Of a DNA stretch of 64,000 nucleotides, positions 53,304 through 61,652 are shown in pieces. The stretch is from Faeciplasma sp048393055 (GTDB lineage: Bacteria; Bacillota; Clostridia; Oscillospirales; Ruminococcaceae). The DNA lies in NCBI GenBank assembly GCA_048393055.1, contig DBFJJS010000010.1:372001-436000 (forward strand). The letters run 5' to 3'. Under the pieces are notes generated by a model that ran no database searches, had not been told where the DNA came from, and worked only from the letters and a program-made list of their open reading frames with translations. A program made the translations under genes and the position numbers. How positions within the stretch are numbered: position 1 is the stretch's first letter; each line of letters opens with the position of its first letter.

Positions 53304-53543
53304 ATGAATATAACTGAGACTTCCAATAGATACGCCGAAATCTATCAGAACCTAAAGGACGCCGGCTGTGACGACAAGACCATCGAAAAATGTATGACTC
53401 TTGTACGGTCCTGCAGCTATGAAGGTTTAATTCCCATTCTTCTCGGTCACAGAAAAACGCTTCTCCGCACGGTTCGCATTGGACAAAGACAGATCGACTG
53501 TCTTGATTATCTGATTTACAAAATCCAGAAAGAAAATATTTAG
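53304..53543 (+). CDS. Small conserved-looking protein of unknown function
   Basis: A 79-residue, probably helical, soluble protein with Cys residues at 21, 30 and 37. Its C-terminal half (RKTLLRTVRIGQRQIDCLDYLIYKIQ) looks familiar from small Firmicutes proteins of unknown role. GGGAGGT lies upstream of the ATG, and the dehydrogenase starts 11 nt after its stop, so both are one transcript divergent from lysR. Confidence 0.75.
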   Translation: MNITETSNRYAEIYQNLKDAGCDDKTIEKCMTLVRSCSYEGLIPILLGHRKTLLRTVRIGQRQIDCLDYLIYKIQKENI

Positions 53544-53554
53544 GAGGAATCACT

Positions 53555-54730
53555 ATGAAATTAAGCTTTGACTTTAACAACCCCACGAGAATATTATTCG
53601 GCAGCGGGAAATTGAATGAACTCAGTTCTCAGAATATGCCGGGAAAAAAGGCAATGCTTTTGATGTCCCGAGGAAAATCCGCAAAGGTAAGCGGCGCTTA
53701 TGAGCGCACTGTGGAACAGCTGGGCAAAGCCGGAATTGAAATTGAAGAGTTTGCAGGTGTGATGGAAAACCCGGTAAAGGATATGATTATGGATGGAGCT
53801 GCGTTTGCACGCGACAAGGGCTGCGATTTTATTGTTGCCCTCGGCGGCGGCGCTGTGCTCGACTCAGCCGTCGCAATTTCCGCAATGGCTACTAACCCCG
53901 GAGACCTTTGGGATTATGTAAGCGGAGGAACAGGAAAGGGAATGCCGCTTATAAACAAGGGTCTGCCTATTGTGACAATAACCCTCACTGCGGGCACAGG
54001 CTCGGAAATAAACTGCTGGGGCGTTATTTCAAATCCCGAGACAAAGGAAAAAATCGGATTCGGCGACCCCAGCTTAGTGCCTGTCCTTGCAATAGTAGAC
54101 CCCGAGCTTATGAAAACAGTCCCTGCAAAATACACTGCGTACCAGGGATTCGATGCTCTTTTTCACAATACGGAGGTTATGATATCAAACGGCATAAACA
54201 TACTCAGCGAGACAATTGCTCTGTCTGCAATCGAAAATATCTCCAAATACCTGCCTATTGCCGTGAAAAACGGCAGCGACCTTAACGCGCGTGAGCATGT
54301 GGCATACGGAAGCACAATGGCGGGAATAACAATGCATCTTACAAGCACTACAGCGCAGCATTCCATGGAACACGCCATGAGCGCGTATCACCATGAGCTT
54401 CCTCACGGCGCAGGGCTGATCATGATTTCAAAGGCGTTTGCGGAATTCTTTATAGAAAAGCACGCATGCGACGAGCAGTTTGTAAAGATGGCAAAGGCAA
54501 TGGGAATCAATAACGCCGACAAGCCGGAGGACTTTATAACCGCCCTTGTAAGGCTTCAGGAGGACTGCGGAGTTGCCGATTTGAAAATGAGCGACTACGG
54601 CATAACCCCGAATGAATTTATGACGCTTGCCGTCAATGCTCGGGAAACAATGGGAGGACTCTTCCTTGCTAATCCCTGTCCAATGTCCGATGAAGAGTGC
54701 GCAGGCATTTTTGAAAAATCATACCGCTGA
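53555..54730 (+). CDS. Iron-containing alcohol dehydrogenase
   Basis: NAD(P)-dependent family III alcohol dehydrogenase. Nucleotide loop GGGAVLDSA near 97-105; metal ligands Asp200 and His204 (GFDALFHN), then His269/273 (AQHSMEHAMS) and His284 (ELPHGAGL). 391 residues. TAGGAGGAA precedes the ATG. Substrate cannot be read from sequence; butanol, propanediol and lactaldehyde enzymes belong here. Confidence 0.93.
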   Translation: MKLSFDFNNPTRILFGSGKLNELSSQNMPGKKAMLLMSRGKSAKVSGAYERTVEQLGKAGIEIEEFAGVMENPVKDMIMDGAAFARDKGCDFIVALGGGAVLDSAVAISAMATNPGDLWDYVSGGTGKGMPLINKGLPIVTITLTAGTGSEINCWGVISNPETKEKIGFGDPSLVPVLAIVDPELMKTVPAKYTAYQGFDALFHNTEVMISNGINILSETIALSAIENISKYLPIAVKNGSDLNAREHVAYGSTMAGITMHLTSTTAQHSMEHAMSAYHHELPHGAGLIMISKAFAEFFIEKHACDEQFVKMAKAMGINNADKPEDFITALVRLQEDCGVADLKMSDYGITPNEFMTLAVNARETMGGLFLANPCPMSDEECAGIFEKSYR

Positions 54731-54753
54731 TTATTTTCGAGAAAATAATCAGC
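54726..54753 (+). repeat. Hairpin spanning the alcohol dehydrogenase stop
   Basis: GCTGATTATTTTC and GAAAATAATCAGC are perfect 13-bp arms with GA between. It includes the stop codon and lacks a T-run; it may protect the mRNA end. Confidence 0.55.
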
Positions 54754-54773
54754 AGGGCATGTAGTTAAATCCG

Positions 54774-54808
54774 AAAAAGCGCTGTCACAATATGTGACAG
54801 CGCTTTTT
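54774..54808. terminator. Bidirectional terminator between adh and btuD
   Basis: AAAAAGCGCTGTCAC/GTGACAGCGCTTTTT, a 15-bp stem with loop AATAT, A- and T-runs on opposite sides. Overlaps the btuD stop. Confidence 0.9.
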
Positions 54809-55562
54809 ATTTCCAAAATTCAAAGCTTTTTTTCATATAGCCCGAAACGTCAACATCATACACTGCGGAAATCTGCTTGCTTTTCAGCACATCTGAAATA
54901 CCGGCGTCCATCACGGCTCTTCCGCCGTCCATGAGCAGACCCCGCTCAAATATGGTAGGACAAAGGTTCAGCTCGTGTATTACGCCTATTACAGCCCGTG
55001 ATCCGTCCATAGACACCCAATCTATGATCAGGTCTATCAGGGCTATCTGATAGGATATATCCAGGTGATTTACCGGCTCGTCCAAAAGTATGAGCTTAGG
55101 CTCCTGGACAAATGTGCGCGCTAGAAAAACCCTTTGAAGCTGTCCCCCGGAAAGCTCCGTGACCTGCTTATCCATGATATCCTTAAGCCCGAGACGCTCA
55201 ATATACCCCATCACCGCAGTTTTATCATCAGCAGAAGAGCCGAATGCGCCCTTTGCCTTCAAATATCTGCCCATCGCGACAGTATCATAAACGCTGTAGC
55301 CAAACGACACCTGCGATATCTGCGAAAAAAGCGCCACATATCCCGAAAGCTCCCGACGGCTGTAATCGCGTATCTCCTTGCCGAAAAGCCTGGCGCTGCC
55401 GCGATATGGTATTATCCCTGACAAGGCGCGCAAAAGCGTGGTTTTACCGCAGCCGTTCGGTCCTAAAACGCAAAGGCGTTCTCCCTCTTTAACCTTTAGG
55501 GAGACGTCGTGAACCACATCGCCGAAGCCATATCCGCAGCTTAAGGAATTAAGCTCAAGCAC
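54807..55562 (-). CDS. btuD: Corrinoid ABC transporter ATPase
   Basis: ATPase of a FecCDE/BtuCD-type importer: Walker A GPNGCGKTTLL, signature LSGGQLQRVFLAR, Walker B LILLDEPVNHLD. GTG at 55562 is chosen as start because GGGGAG is 8 nt upstream; the track back to a TTG at 55601 is unlikely. 251 residues, overlapping the permease by 8 nt. Vitamin B12 as substrate is inferred from the riboswitch upstream of the operon; sequence alone does not separate it from iron-siderophore ATPases. Confidence 0.88.
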   Translation of the reverse strand: MLELNSLSCGYGFGDVVHDVSLKVKEGERLCVLGPNGCGKTTLLRALSGIIPYRGSARLFGKEIRDYSRRELSGYVALFSQISQVSFGYSVYDTVAMGRYLKAKGAFGSSADDKTAVMGYIERLGLKDIMDKQVTELSGGQLQRVFLARTFVQEPKLILLDEPVNHLDISYQIALIDLIIDWVSMDGSRAVIGVIHELNLCPTIFERGLLMDGGRAVMDAGISDVLKSKQISAVYDVDVSGYMKKSFEFWK

Positions 55563-56619
55563 TTTTTGACGCTCCCCTCTTCGTAAAATACAAATACGCA
55601 AAGAACGGCGCTCCGATCAGGGCGGTGACCGCGCCTACAGGCAGCTCCGCCGGCGCTGTAATCGTTCTTGCGGCAAGGTCCGCCGCAACCATAAAGCTTC
55701 CGCCTATAAGCCCTGATATGGGCAAAAGGAAGCAATGCTTCGGAGAAAACAGCTTTCTTGCGACATGCGGCGATATAAGATCTACAAAGCCTATTACTCC
55801 GGCAAAGGAAACCGCCGTGCTTGTCATTACCGCAGTGAGTATGAGCAAAAGCCACTTGGTCTTTCTGACGTTTACCCCTATTGAAAGAGCCGATTCATCA
55901 GAAAAGGAAAGTATGTCCAGTTCACGATTGAAGCAAAGTATTACCAAAAAGCACGCCGCCGACACGCAAAGCAGCACCGCCACCGGCTCCCAGCCCTTTG
56001 AGCCGAAAGAACCCATCTGCCAACGCATGAGAACGGTCATCTTATCCCTTGAAACCGACGCAACAAGAGTAAATACCGCCGATAAAAACAACGAAAGAAC
56101 CATTCCGAGAAGCACTATCGTGGTCGAACTCATATTTCTGTCTACCCTTGCACACATTCCAACGCATACTATAACAGTGAGGACTCCGAAAAGCGTACCG
56201 ACCGCCGCCAAAGACATCTGCCTGACAAACGGCACAGTCATACCAAAGACAGTAACCACAGCCGCGCCGACAGACGCTCCCGACGACACTCCCAGAGTAT
56301 ACGGGGACGCCAGCGGATTGTGAAGCACAGACTGCGTCACCACACCGCCTACAGACATCGACACTCCCGTAAGAAACGCCAAAAGCACCCTTGGAAGCCT
56401 GAGCTCCAAAATTATCGACACGCTGGTCGCCGGAACGTCAGATAACTCCGCGCCGAAAAGCCTTGAAAAAACTATCCGTGCCGTATCGAAAAAGCCTATG
56501 CCTACGCTTCCGACAGATACTCCGGCAATCACAACCAGGGCAGCCGCAGGTATAAGAACTAAAAGCCCTATCCACGCCCTTTTATTGCCGGAAAAAGCTT
56601 TACTCTCCTGCGTTTTCAC
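55555..56619 (-). CDS. btuC: Corrinoid ABC transporter permease
   Basis: FecCD/BtuC-family permease of 354 residues with about ten membrane helices. Hallmarks are LRLPRVLLAFLTGVSMSVGG, NPLASPYTLGVSSGAS and FVDLISPHVARKL. GTG start at 56619, 20 nt inside the end of the binding-protein gene. Confidence 0.9.
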   Translation of the reverse strand: MKTQESKAFSGNKRAWIGLLVLIPAAALVVIAGVSVGSVGIGFFDTARIVFSRLFGAELSDVPATSVSIILELRLPRVLLAFLTGVSMSVGGVVTQSVLHNPLASPYTLGVSSGASVGAAVVTVFGMTVPFVRQMSLAAVGTLFGVLTVIVCVGMCARVDRNMSSTTIVLLGMVLSLFLSAVFTLVASVSRDKMTVLMRWQMGSFGSKGWEPVAVLLCVSAACFLVILCFNRELDILSFSDESALSIGVNVRKTKWLLLILTAVMTSTAVSFAGVIGFVDLISPHVARKLFSPKHCFLLPISGLIGGSFMVAADLAARTITAPAELPVGAVTALIGAPFFAYLYFTKRGASKSA

Positions 56620-57562
56620 TTTCAGCGTCCTCAGGGCAAATGGCTGCCGATATCTGCGCTATAGCTTTGACGATATTCTGAGAGCCTCTTGAGGATGCAT
56701 TTGCGTCAACGCTGTATACCCTCGTATTTTTTACTGCGTTAATCACATCCCAGCCCTCTCGGGAATATATCTCGTTATAATCGTAGCCGTCGTACATTAC
56801 GTTTGTTATTATAACATCGGGATTTGCCGCCAAAACGGATTCTTCGGTATTTGAAAGCCATCCGCTCTCAGAGGAATAGATGTTTTCTCCGCCGCAAATG
56901 GAGATAATCTCGTCAAGATATGTGCCGCTGCCGAATGTATACAGCCACGGGGCTGCGGAAATTTCAAAGTACACCTTTACCGCTTCCCTGCCCTCAGCCC
57001 TTTTTTCAGCCTCTGCAACAGCATCGTCTATCATCATTATAAGCTCGTCTGCCCTGTCCAAGGAGTTTGTGCTGTCCGCAATAGTCATAATGTTATCCTT
57101 GATTCCCTGTATGCTCTGCGCAGTGGGAATATTTATCACGTTTAATCCGACGTCCTCCATCACGCTGTACGGGTCGTATGTGCCATCCGTGCTTGAGCTG
57201 CTTACAAAAACCAGATCGGGTGAAAGCGCAAGCACTGTCTCGGCGTCAATATTCGTGTAATCAAGCGTGCATATCTCGGGGCCTACGTCTCCGATTCCGA
57301 CCGAATATGTATCAGCCGCAACTATGTTTGAGGAAAATCCCAAACCATCTAATATTTCCGTTATATCGGCGGCGGTGGATACGATTCTTATCTCGCCTGC
57401 GGCTTCTTCACTATCTTCCTCGTCGGCATTATCAGCGCCGTCGGAGGCTTCAGAACCCGGCTGCGTGCCGATGTTTTCGCCGCTGTCCGACGCGCACGAG
57501 CAAAAAGCCGTTACTGCAAGAAGCAGCGCTAAAATCAAAGATATAAATTTTACAGTTTTCAT
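56600..57562 (-). CDS. btuF: Corrinoid-binding lipoprotein
   Basis: Extracellular binding protein of the importer, 320 residues. Signal peptide with a CSC at 21-23 as lipid attachment site, an acidic spacer, then the class III (helical backbone) fold: IVSTAADITEILDGLG, ETVLALSPDLVFVSS and NPDVIITNVMYDG. First gene after the cobalamin riboswitch. SD AGGAC is weak. Confidence 0.9.
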   Translation of the reverse strand: MKTVKFISLILALLLAVTAFCSCASDSGENIGTQPGSEASDGADNADEEDSEEAAGEIRIVSTAADITEILDGLGFSSNIVAADTYSVGIGDVGPEICTLDYTNIDAETVLALSPDLVFVSSSSTDGTYDPYSVMEDVGLNVINIPTAQSIQGIKDNIMTIADSTNSLDRADELIMMIDDAVAEAEKRAEGREAVKVYFEISAAPWLYTFGSGTYLDEIISICGGENIYSSESGWLSNTEESVLAANPDVIITNVMYDGYDYNEIYSREGWDVINAVKNTRVYSVDANASSRGSQNIVKAIAQISAAICPEDAESENAGE

Positions 57563-57593
57563 CTTAAATTAAGTCCTTTCATACATAAAAATA

Positions 57594-57621
57594 AACAGCC
57601 CGCCCATAAGGACAGACTGTT
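57594..57621 (-). terminator. Expression-platform terminator of the cobalamin riboswitch
   Basis: Minus-strand AACAGTCTGTCC and GGGCGGGCTGTT form 12 pairs (three G-U) around TTAT, followed by TATTTTTATG, about 30 nt before the btuF start. Confidence 0.7.
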
Positions 57622-57733
57622 CGCCGATTATGGCAACACAAATCAAGCAGTGCAAAAAATATGCACTACCGATATGTGCAACAGTTAAGTCCCCTTTTTA
57701 CCTGAGGGTCTTTCCCACGCGAAAAATTCGCGA

Positions 57734-57890
57734 ACTTCAGGCAGGTCTCCCGACTTGGACTCATGCGCTTTGCGCCTTCCCGCTACAGCAGTGACATAAT
57801 GCAAAGCAAGCGTCTTCACGGTGACAGGTTCGTGCGGAAATCTCATCCGCTTCCCTATTAAACCGCAGATTAACAGCGATACCTGAATTG
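57734..57890 (-). ncRNA. Cobalamin riboswitch
   Basis: On the minus strand the class-defining elements occur in order: AATAGGGAAG, CGAACCTGTCACCG, GCATTATGTCACTG, GCGGGAAGGCGC and the B12 box AGTCCAAGTCGGGAGACCTGCC. It is positioned before btuFCD and identifies that importer as corrinoid-responsive. Confidence 0.95.
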
Positions 57891-57921
57891 GTTGCAAAAA
57901 TATTGCAGGACATAAAGTTTA

Positions 57922-57951
57922 GCTCCGGCACATATTTATTAGTGCCAGAGC
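57922..57951 (-). terminator. Terminator-like hairpin after the AbrB-type gene
   Basis: GCTCTGGCAC/GTGCCGGAGC (10 bp, one wobble) on the minus strand, with only a weak TAAACTTTA after it. Confidence 0.6.
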
Positions 57952-57960
57952 CAAGCTTCC

Positions 57961-58203
57961 TTACATGTTCTTGATCTTCTCAAAGCAGGCGGGGCAGATA
58001 TGCTTTCCACCGAACTCGATAATATCCTCACCTTCGCCGCAGAAAACGCAAGTGTTGGAATACTTCTTAAGTACAATAGCACCGTTGTCGGTAAAGATCT
58101 CAAGCGGATCCTTCTCCTTAATGTCCATCGACTTCCTAAGCTCCATCGGGATAACAATCCTGCCAAGCTCGTCTACTTTTCTTACAATACCAGTTGATTT
58201 CAT
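57961..58203 (-). CDS. AbrB/SpoVT-type regulator with C-terminal zinc ribbon
   Basis: An 80-residue transition-state type DNA-binding protein. The N-terminal swapped-hairpin domain is typical (STGIVRKVDELGRIVIPMEL). Instead of the AbrB C-terminal dimerisation domain it has two cysteine pairs, CVFC and CPAC, that look like a small zinc ribbon. GGAGGT precedes the ATG. Monocistronic; may control post-exponential or sporulation genes. Confidence 0.9.
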   Translation of the reverse strand: MKSTGIVRKVDELGRIVIPMELRKSMDIKEKDPLEIFTDNGAIVLKKYSNTCVFCGEGEDIIEFGGKHICPACFEKIKNM

Positions 58204-58462
58204 TTTCCTATACCTCCATTCTTAATAATTATAATTTACTACAAAATCCGACATTTGTCAATCTGAAATTTTTATCTTTTTCAAAATACAAAGTTTAATA
58301 TATCTATATAAAAACACTAAAATTAAGCTTTTACTGTACGTTTTAACCTGCATTATTTCTATATATTTGTTTTATTACTATATAAATATAGTAAACCTAA
58401 AATATGGTTTTAGAATTTGTCGGAATTAATATAAAAATATTATACAAAAATGAGGTGTCTAA

Positions 58463-59071
58463 ATGATAAATTACATACTGTTTTTTATAATCCTATTTTC
58501 CTGCGGTTACTCTATTGTTACCGGAAGCATCGACGACGTCTCAAACGCCGCGCTCAGCAGCGGCACTACCGCAGTCACGCTGATCCTTGCGATAATAGGC
58601 TCAATGGCTACATGGGGAGGGATAATGAGAGTTGCGCAGGAGTCGGGGCTTACAGATAAAATAACCAAGCTTATCAGCCCGATACTCAAGCGAATATTTA
58701 AAGGCGTCGATGAGAAATCAGCCGCATTCAAGGCAATAGCAATGAATATAAGCGCGAACATCTTCGGACTCGGCAACGCAGCGACCCCTCTCGGCATAGA
58801 AGCAATGCGCGCACTTGAGGCGGATGAAAAGTGCGGCGATACGGCGTCCAGAAACATGATACTTTTAGCTGTATTCAACACATCCTCCATAGAGATTATA
58901 CCTACTACCGTAGCTGCGCTCAGAATAGCCCACGGAAGCTCCTCTCCGCTCGATATACTTCCGTGTGTTATAGTCGTATCACTGCTTTCTCTGGCTGTCA
59001 GCGTTATCTGCGTATACCTGTTTGATAAAAAAGGCAAGCCGTCCGGTAGCGCCAAAGGAGACAAGACATGA
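58463..59071 (+). CDS. spmA: Spore maturation protein A
   Basis: Integral membrane protein of the nucleoside-recognition (Gate) family needed for dehydration of the spore core. 202 residues with about five helices; ATWGGIMRVAQESGLTDKI and ANIFGLGNAATPLGIEAM are characteristic. GAGGTG precedes the ATG; overlaps spmB by 4 nt. Confidence 0.94.
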   Translation: MINYILFFIILFSCGYSIVTGSIDDVSNAALSSGTTAVTLILAIIGSMATWGGIMRVAQESGLTDKITKLISPILKRIFKGVDEKSAAFKAIAMNISANIFGLGNAATPLGIEAMRALEADEKCGDTASRNMILLAVFNTSSIEIIPTTVAALRIAHGSSSPLDILPCVIVVSLLSLAVSVICVYLFDKKGKPSGSAKGDKT

Positions 59072-59589
59072 GCTTTTCAAGTATAATAGTGCCTGCTTTT
59101 ATAGTCGGAATATTTGCCTATGCACTTGTCAAAAAGGTGGACATATTCAACGTATTCATTAAGGGAGCAAAGGAAAACCTTTTAATCGGCTTTGACATAC
59201 TGCCGTCGCTTGTAGCTTTGATGCTCGCGGTAGGCATATTTAAGGCGTCCGGGGCGATGAACTTCATAACCGAGCTGATATCGCCGCTCACCGAGCTTAT
59301 AGGTCTTCCGAGCGAATGCGTGCCGCTTGCGCTGATGCGTCCCGTATCCGGAAGCGGAGCGCTTTCTTTACTTGAGAGTATCTTAGAACAGCACAGTCCG
59401 GACAGCTTTGTGGGACGTGTCGCAAGCGTTTTGCTCGGCTCTACGGAAACCACCTTTTACACCATAGCCGTCTACTTCGGCGCGACAAATATAAGAAAGA
59501 CCCGCCATGCCCTGCCGTCCGCGCTTGCAGGAGATTTCACCGCATTTATTCTTTCAGCTCTTACGGTAAGGCTGTTCTTGGGATCATAA
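59068..59589 (+). CDS. spmB: Spore maturation protein B
   Basis: Partner of SpmA, same Gate domain, 173 residues with four to five helices. Conserved PLALMRPVSGSGALSLLESI and VASVLLGSTETTFYTIAVYFG are present. Coupled to spmA. Confidence 0.95.
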   Translation: MSFSSIIVPAFIVGIFAYALVKKVDIFNVFIKGAKENLLIGFDILPSLVALMLAVGIFKASGAMNFITELISPLTELIGLPSECVPLALMRPVSGSGALSLLESILEQHSPDSFVGRVASVLLGSTETTFYTIAVYFGATNIRKTRHALPSALAGDFTAFILSALTVRLFLGS

Positions 59590-59600
59590 GCGCGTCGCCA

Positions 59601-60377
59601 TCAGCTTTTCTGCCGGCACACCACTCTTTCAATGCTTATCGCCCTGCCGGTTTTCTCGTCAAACTCCACGACGACCGCATTTAAAAAGCACGGGGTGTCC
59701 GCCTCCTGAAACCTAACTGGGAAGCCAAGCCTCTGCTTTTCTATCGCAAGCTCTTTTTCAACTCCCAAAACCGACTCCTCTGGTCCGGTCATGCCAACGT
59801 CGGTGATATACGCCGTCCAGTCGTCTAATATAGCTTCGTCCGCAGTCTGCACATGCGTATGCGTTCCCAAAACTGCCGTTACCTTTCCGGCAAGATAATA
59901 GCCCATCGCCTTTTTCTCAGCAGTAGCCTCGGCATGGAAATCTACTATAATATTTTTAGTGTCAAGCTCTTGAAGCACCCTGTCCATTGTATAAAACGGG
60001 CTGCCTAACGGACTCATATACACAACGCCCATCAGGTTGACGACAGCAACCCTGCATCTGCCCAAGTCGAGAACATGCACTCCCCTTCCAACTACCTCAT
60101 CCGGGTAGTTTGCCGGTCTTAAAAGATGCGGCACAGTGTCAAACATCTCGACAGACTCCCGCCTTTTAAACGCGTGATTGCCTGTGGTGATAACGTCCGC
60201 GCCTATGCTTGTAAGATAATTGCAGGACTGCTTTGTGATCCCGTTTCCTACAGCCGAGTTTTCACCGTTTACCACAGTTATATCAACGCCGTACTTTTTC
60301 TTAATTCCATAAAGCGTCTCACCCAGAAATTCGCACCCTGAGCTTGAAACAACGTCTCCAACAAACAGCAGCTTCAT
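59601..60377 (-). CDS. YmdB-type metallophosphoesterase
   Basis: A 258-residue phosphodiesterase of the TIGR00282/YmdB group; the Bacillus homologue hydrolyses cyclic nucleotides and affects the choice between biofilm and motility. Metal motifs in order: GDVVSS, NGENSA, TTGNHAF, DFHAEATAEKKA and GTHTHVQTAD. ATG 60377 is preferred, with GGGAGG 8 nt upstream; the longer frame begins before the SD. Lies 30 nt after the TtcA-like gene. Confidence 0.92.
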   Translation of the reverse strand: MKLLFVGDVVSSSGCEFLGETLYGIKKKYGVDITVVNGENSAVGNGITKQSCNYLTSIGADVITTGNHAFKRRESVEMFDTVPHLLRPANYPDEVVGRGVHVLDLGRCRVAVVNLMGVVYMSPLGSPFYTMDRVLQELDTKNIIVDFHAEATAEKKAMGYYLAGKVTAVLGTHTHVQTADEAILDDWTAYITDVGMTGPEESVLGVEKELAIEKQRLGFPVRFQEADTPCFLNAVVVEFDEKTGRAISIERVVCRQKS

Positions 60378-60407
60378 ATTCCCAGCCTCCCGACACAAAA
60401 AACGATC

Positions 60408-61157
60408 TTAATCCTCTTCGCAGCCCTCACGTGCGCTGTCTTTAAAACCCCAGCCGTCTATTCCCGCGCGCCTCATCGCGCCGAAAATGCGGTCCGTAAA
60501 GCCCTTGTCCTCGCGCTCCCGCAGACGCAGAAACTCCTTCATTTCCTCCCGCTTAGTGTTGCCGTCCGCGGGGCATTTTGATTTAACCACCTCTATATTA
60601 TTTCGCTTTACCGCGCTTTTTATCGCGCTCTCCGGGGCAAATACAAGAGGTCTGATCATCCACAGCTCTTTTCTTGACAAGTAACTCTTGGGCGCAAAGC
60701 ATCCTATTCTTCCCTCTATGAACAGATTCATCATAAACGTCTCTACAGCGTCGTTATAATGATGTCCCAGCGCAATTTTGTTGCAGCCCGCCGCCTTTGC
60801 AGCGTCGTGCAGGGCTCCTCTTCTCATCCTCGCGCATAAAGAACACGGATGAGACTCCTTGCGTATGTCGAACACTATTTCGCCGATATGAGTCCTCTGA
60901 AGTATGTATCTTACGCCGTGCTCTTCGCAAAGTCCTGCGACAGCGGAGTAATCACCCTCGACGCCGCCGAACACAGGGTCTAAGGTTATAGCCGTTAATT
61001 CATAGTCTATTCCGATAAACCTTTTCAGAAGTATAAGACCCATAAGAAGGGCAAGACTGTCCTTCCCCCCGGACACGCCCACGGCAATTTTGTCACCGTC
61101 CTGAATCAGGTCAAACTCCTGTATCGCCTTGCGCATATATCCGAGTATCCTTTGCAC
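60408..61157 (-). CDS. TtcA-like tRNA thiolation ATPase
   Basis: N-type PP-loop ATPase resembling tRNA 2-thiocytidine synthase TtcA. PP loop VSGGKDSLALL near 30-40 and the cluster-binding CSLCARMRRG, followed by the KIALGHHYNDAVET segment. GTG 61157 is taken as start since GGAGAGG lies just upstream; the frame is open back to a TTG at 61187. 249 residues. The exact tRNA substrate in Firmicutes is not established from sequence. Confidence 0.88.
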   Translation of the reverse strand: MQRILGYMRKAIQEFDLIQDGDKIAVGVSGGKDSLALLMGLILLKRFIGIDYELTAITLDPVFGGVEGDYSAVAGLCEEHGVRYILQRTHIGEIVFDIRKESHPCSLCARMRRGALHDAAKAAGCNKIALGHHYNDAVETFMMNLFIEGRIGCFAPKSYLSRKELWMIRPLVFAPESAIKSAVKRNNIEVVKSKCPADGNTKREEMKEFLRLREREDKGFTDRIFGAMRRAGIDGWGFKDSAREGCEED

Positions 61158-61187
61158 TTTATCCTCTCCCGACACGGTTGCCCGCAA

Positions 61188-61603
61188 AAATTTTTCGATT
61201 TATTATAGCATATCAAAAACTGCTTTTAAAGCCCGTCGTGCCGATTTTGCGCAAAAAGTGAAATAAGAGAGAACCCTGAGGGCGCTCTCTTATCTCACCA
61301 TTTACTTGGAACATTATATTATGAAGATAGCTGTTATAAAATATGTTGGATTAATCTGTAGAATGTCTTGCATATTTTTTATTACATCTATAGTATACTC
61401 ATTTTTAAGGAAAAGTAAACTGGCATTTTGTATGAATTTATTTCATTATACGCGTGCTGATGTTAATATTCTTACAAAATCACTCAAAAAACAGCATATG
61501 GAGATTCTCCGCCGCATCACTACGCTACCTGTAGTGTTTGCGCACTGTCACTCTAAAGCACTGCGTCATACTGCTCATCAGCAAAATGCACAACGCCAAT
61601 ATT
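61188..61603. other. Non-coding stretch, AT-rich, with an inverted repeat
   Basis: About 415 bases with no convincing gene. An inverted repeat AATAAGAGAG/CTCTCTTAT lies at about 61263-61294. The section after 61500 differs in composition from the AT-rich part before it. An open frame at 61306-61605 has no SD or recognisable product. Confidence 0.4.
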
Positions 61604-61637
61604 AAAAAATGTGCGTCCTGCATATGCACAGGACGCA
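61604..61637 (-). terminator. Terminator of pckG
   Basis: Minus-strand TGCGTCCTG/CAGGACGCA stem with an 8-nt loop, followed by CATTTTTTAAT. Confidence 0.85.
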
Positions 61638-61652
61638 TACCCAATTTACAAT

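Noticed and set aside
54807..57562. Iron-siderophore importer
   Set aside because: Protein families allow it, but the cobalamin riboswitch directly upstream points to corrinoids.
61306..61605. Open frame of 99 codons on the plus strand
   Set aside because: No SD, unbalanced composition, no recognisable motif, and it runs across the pckG terminator region.
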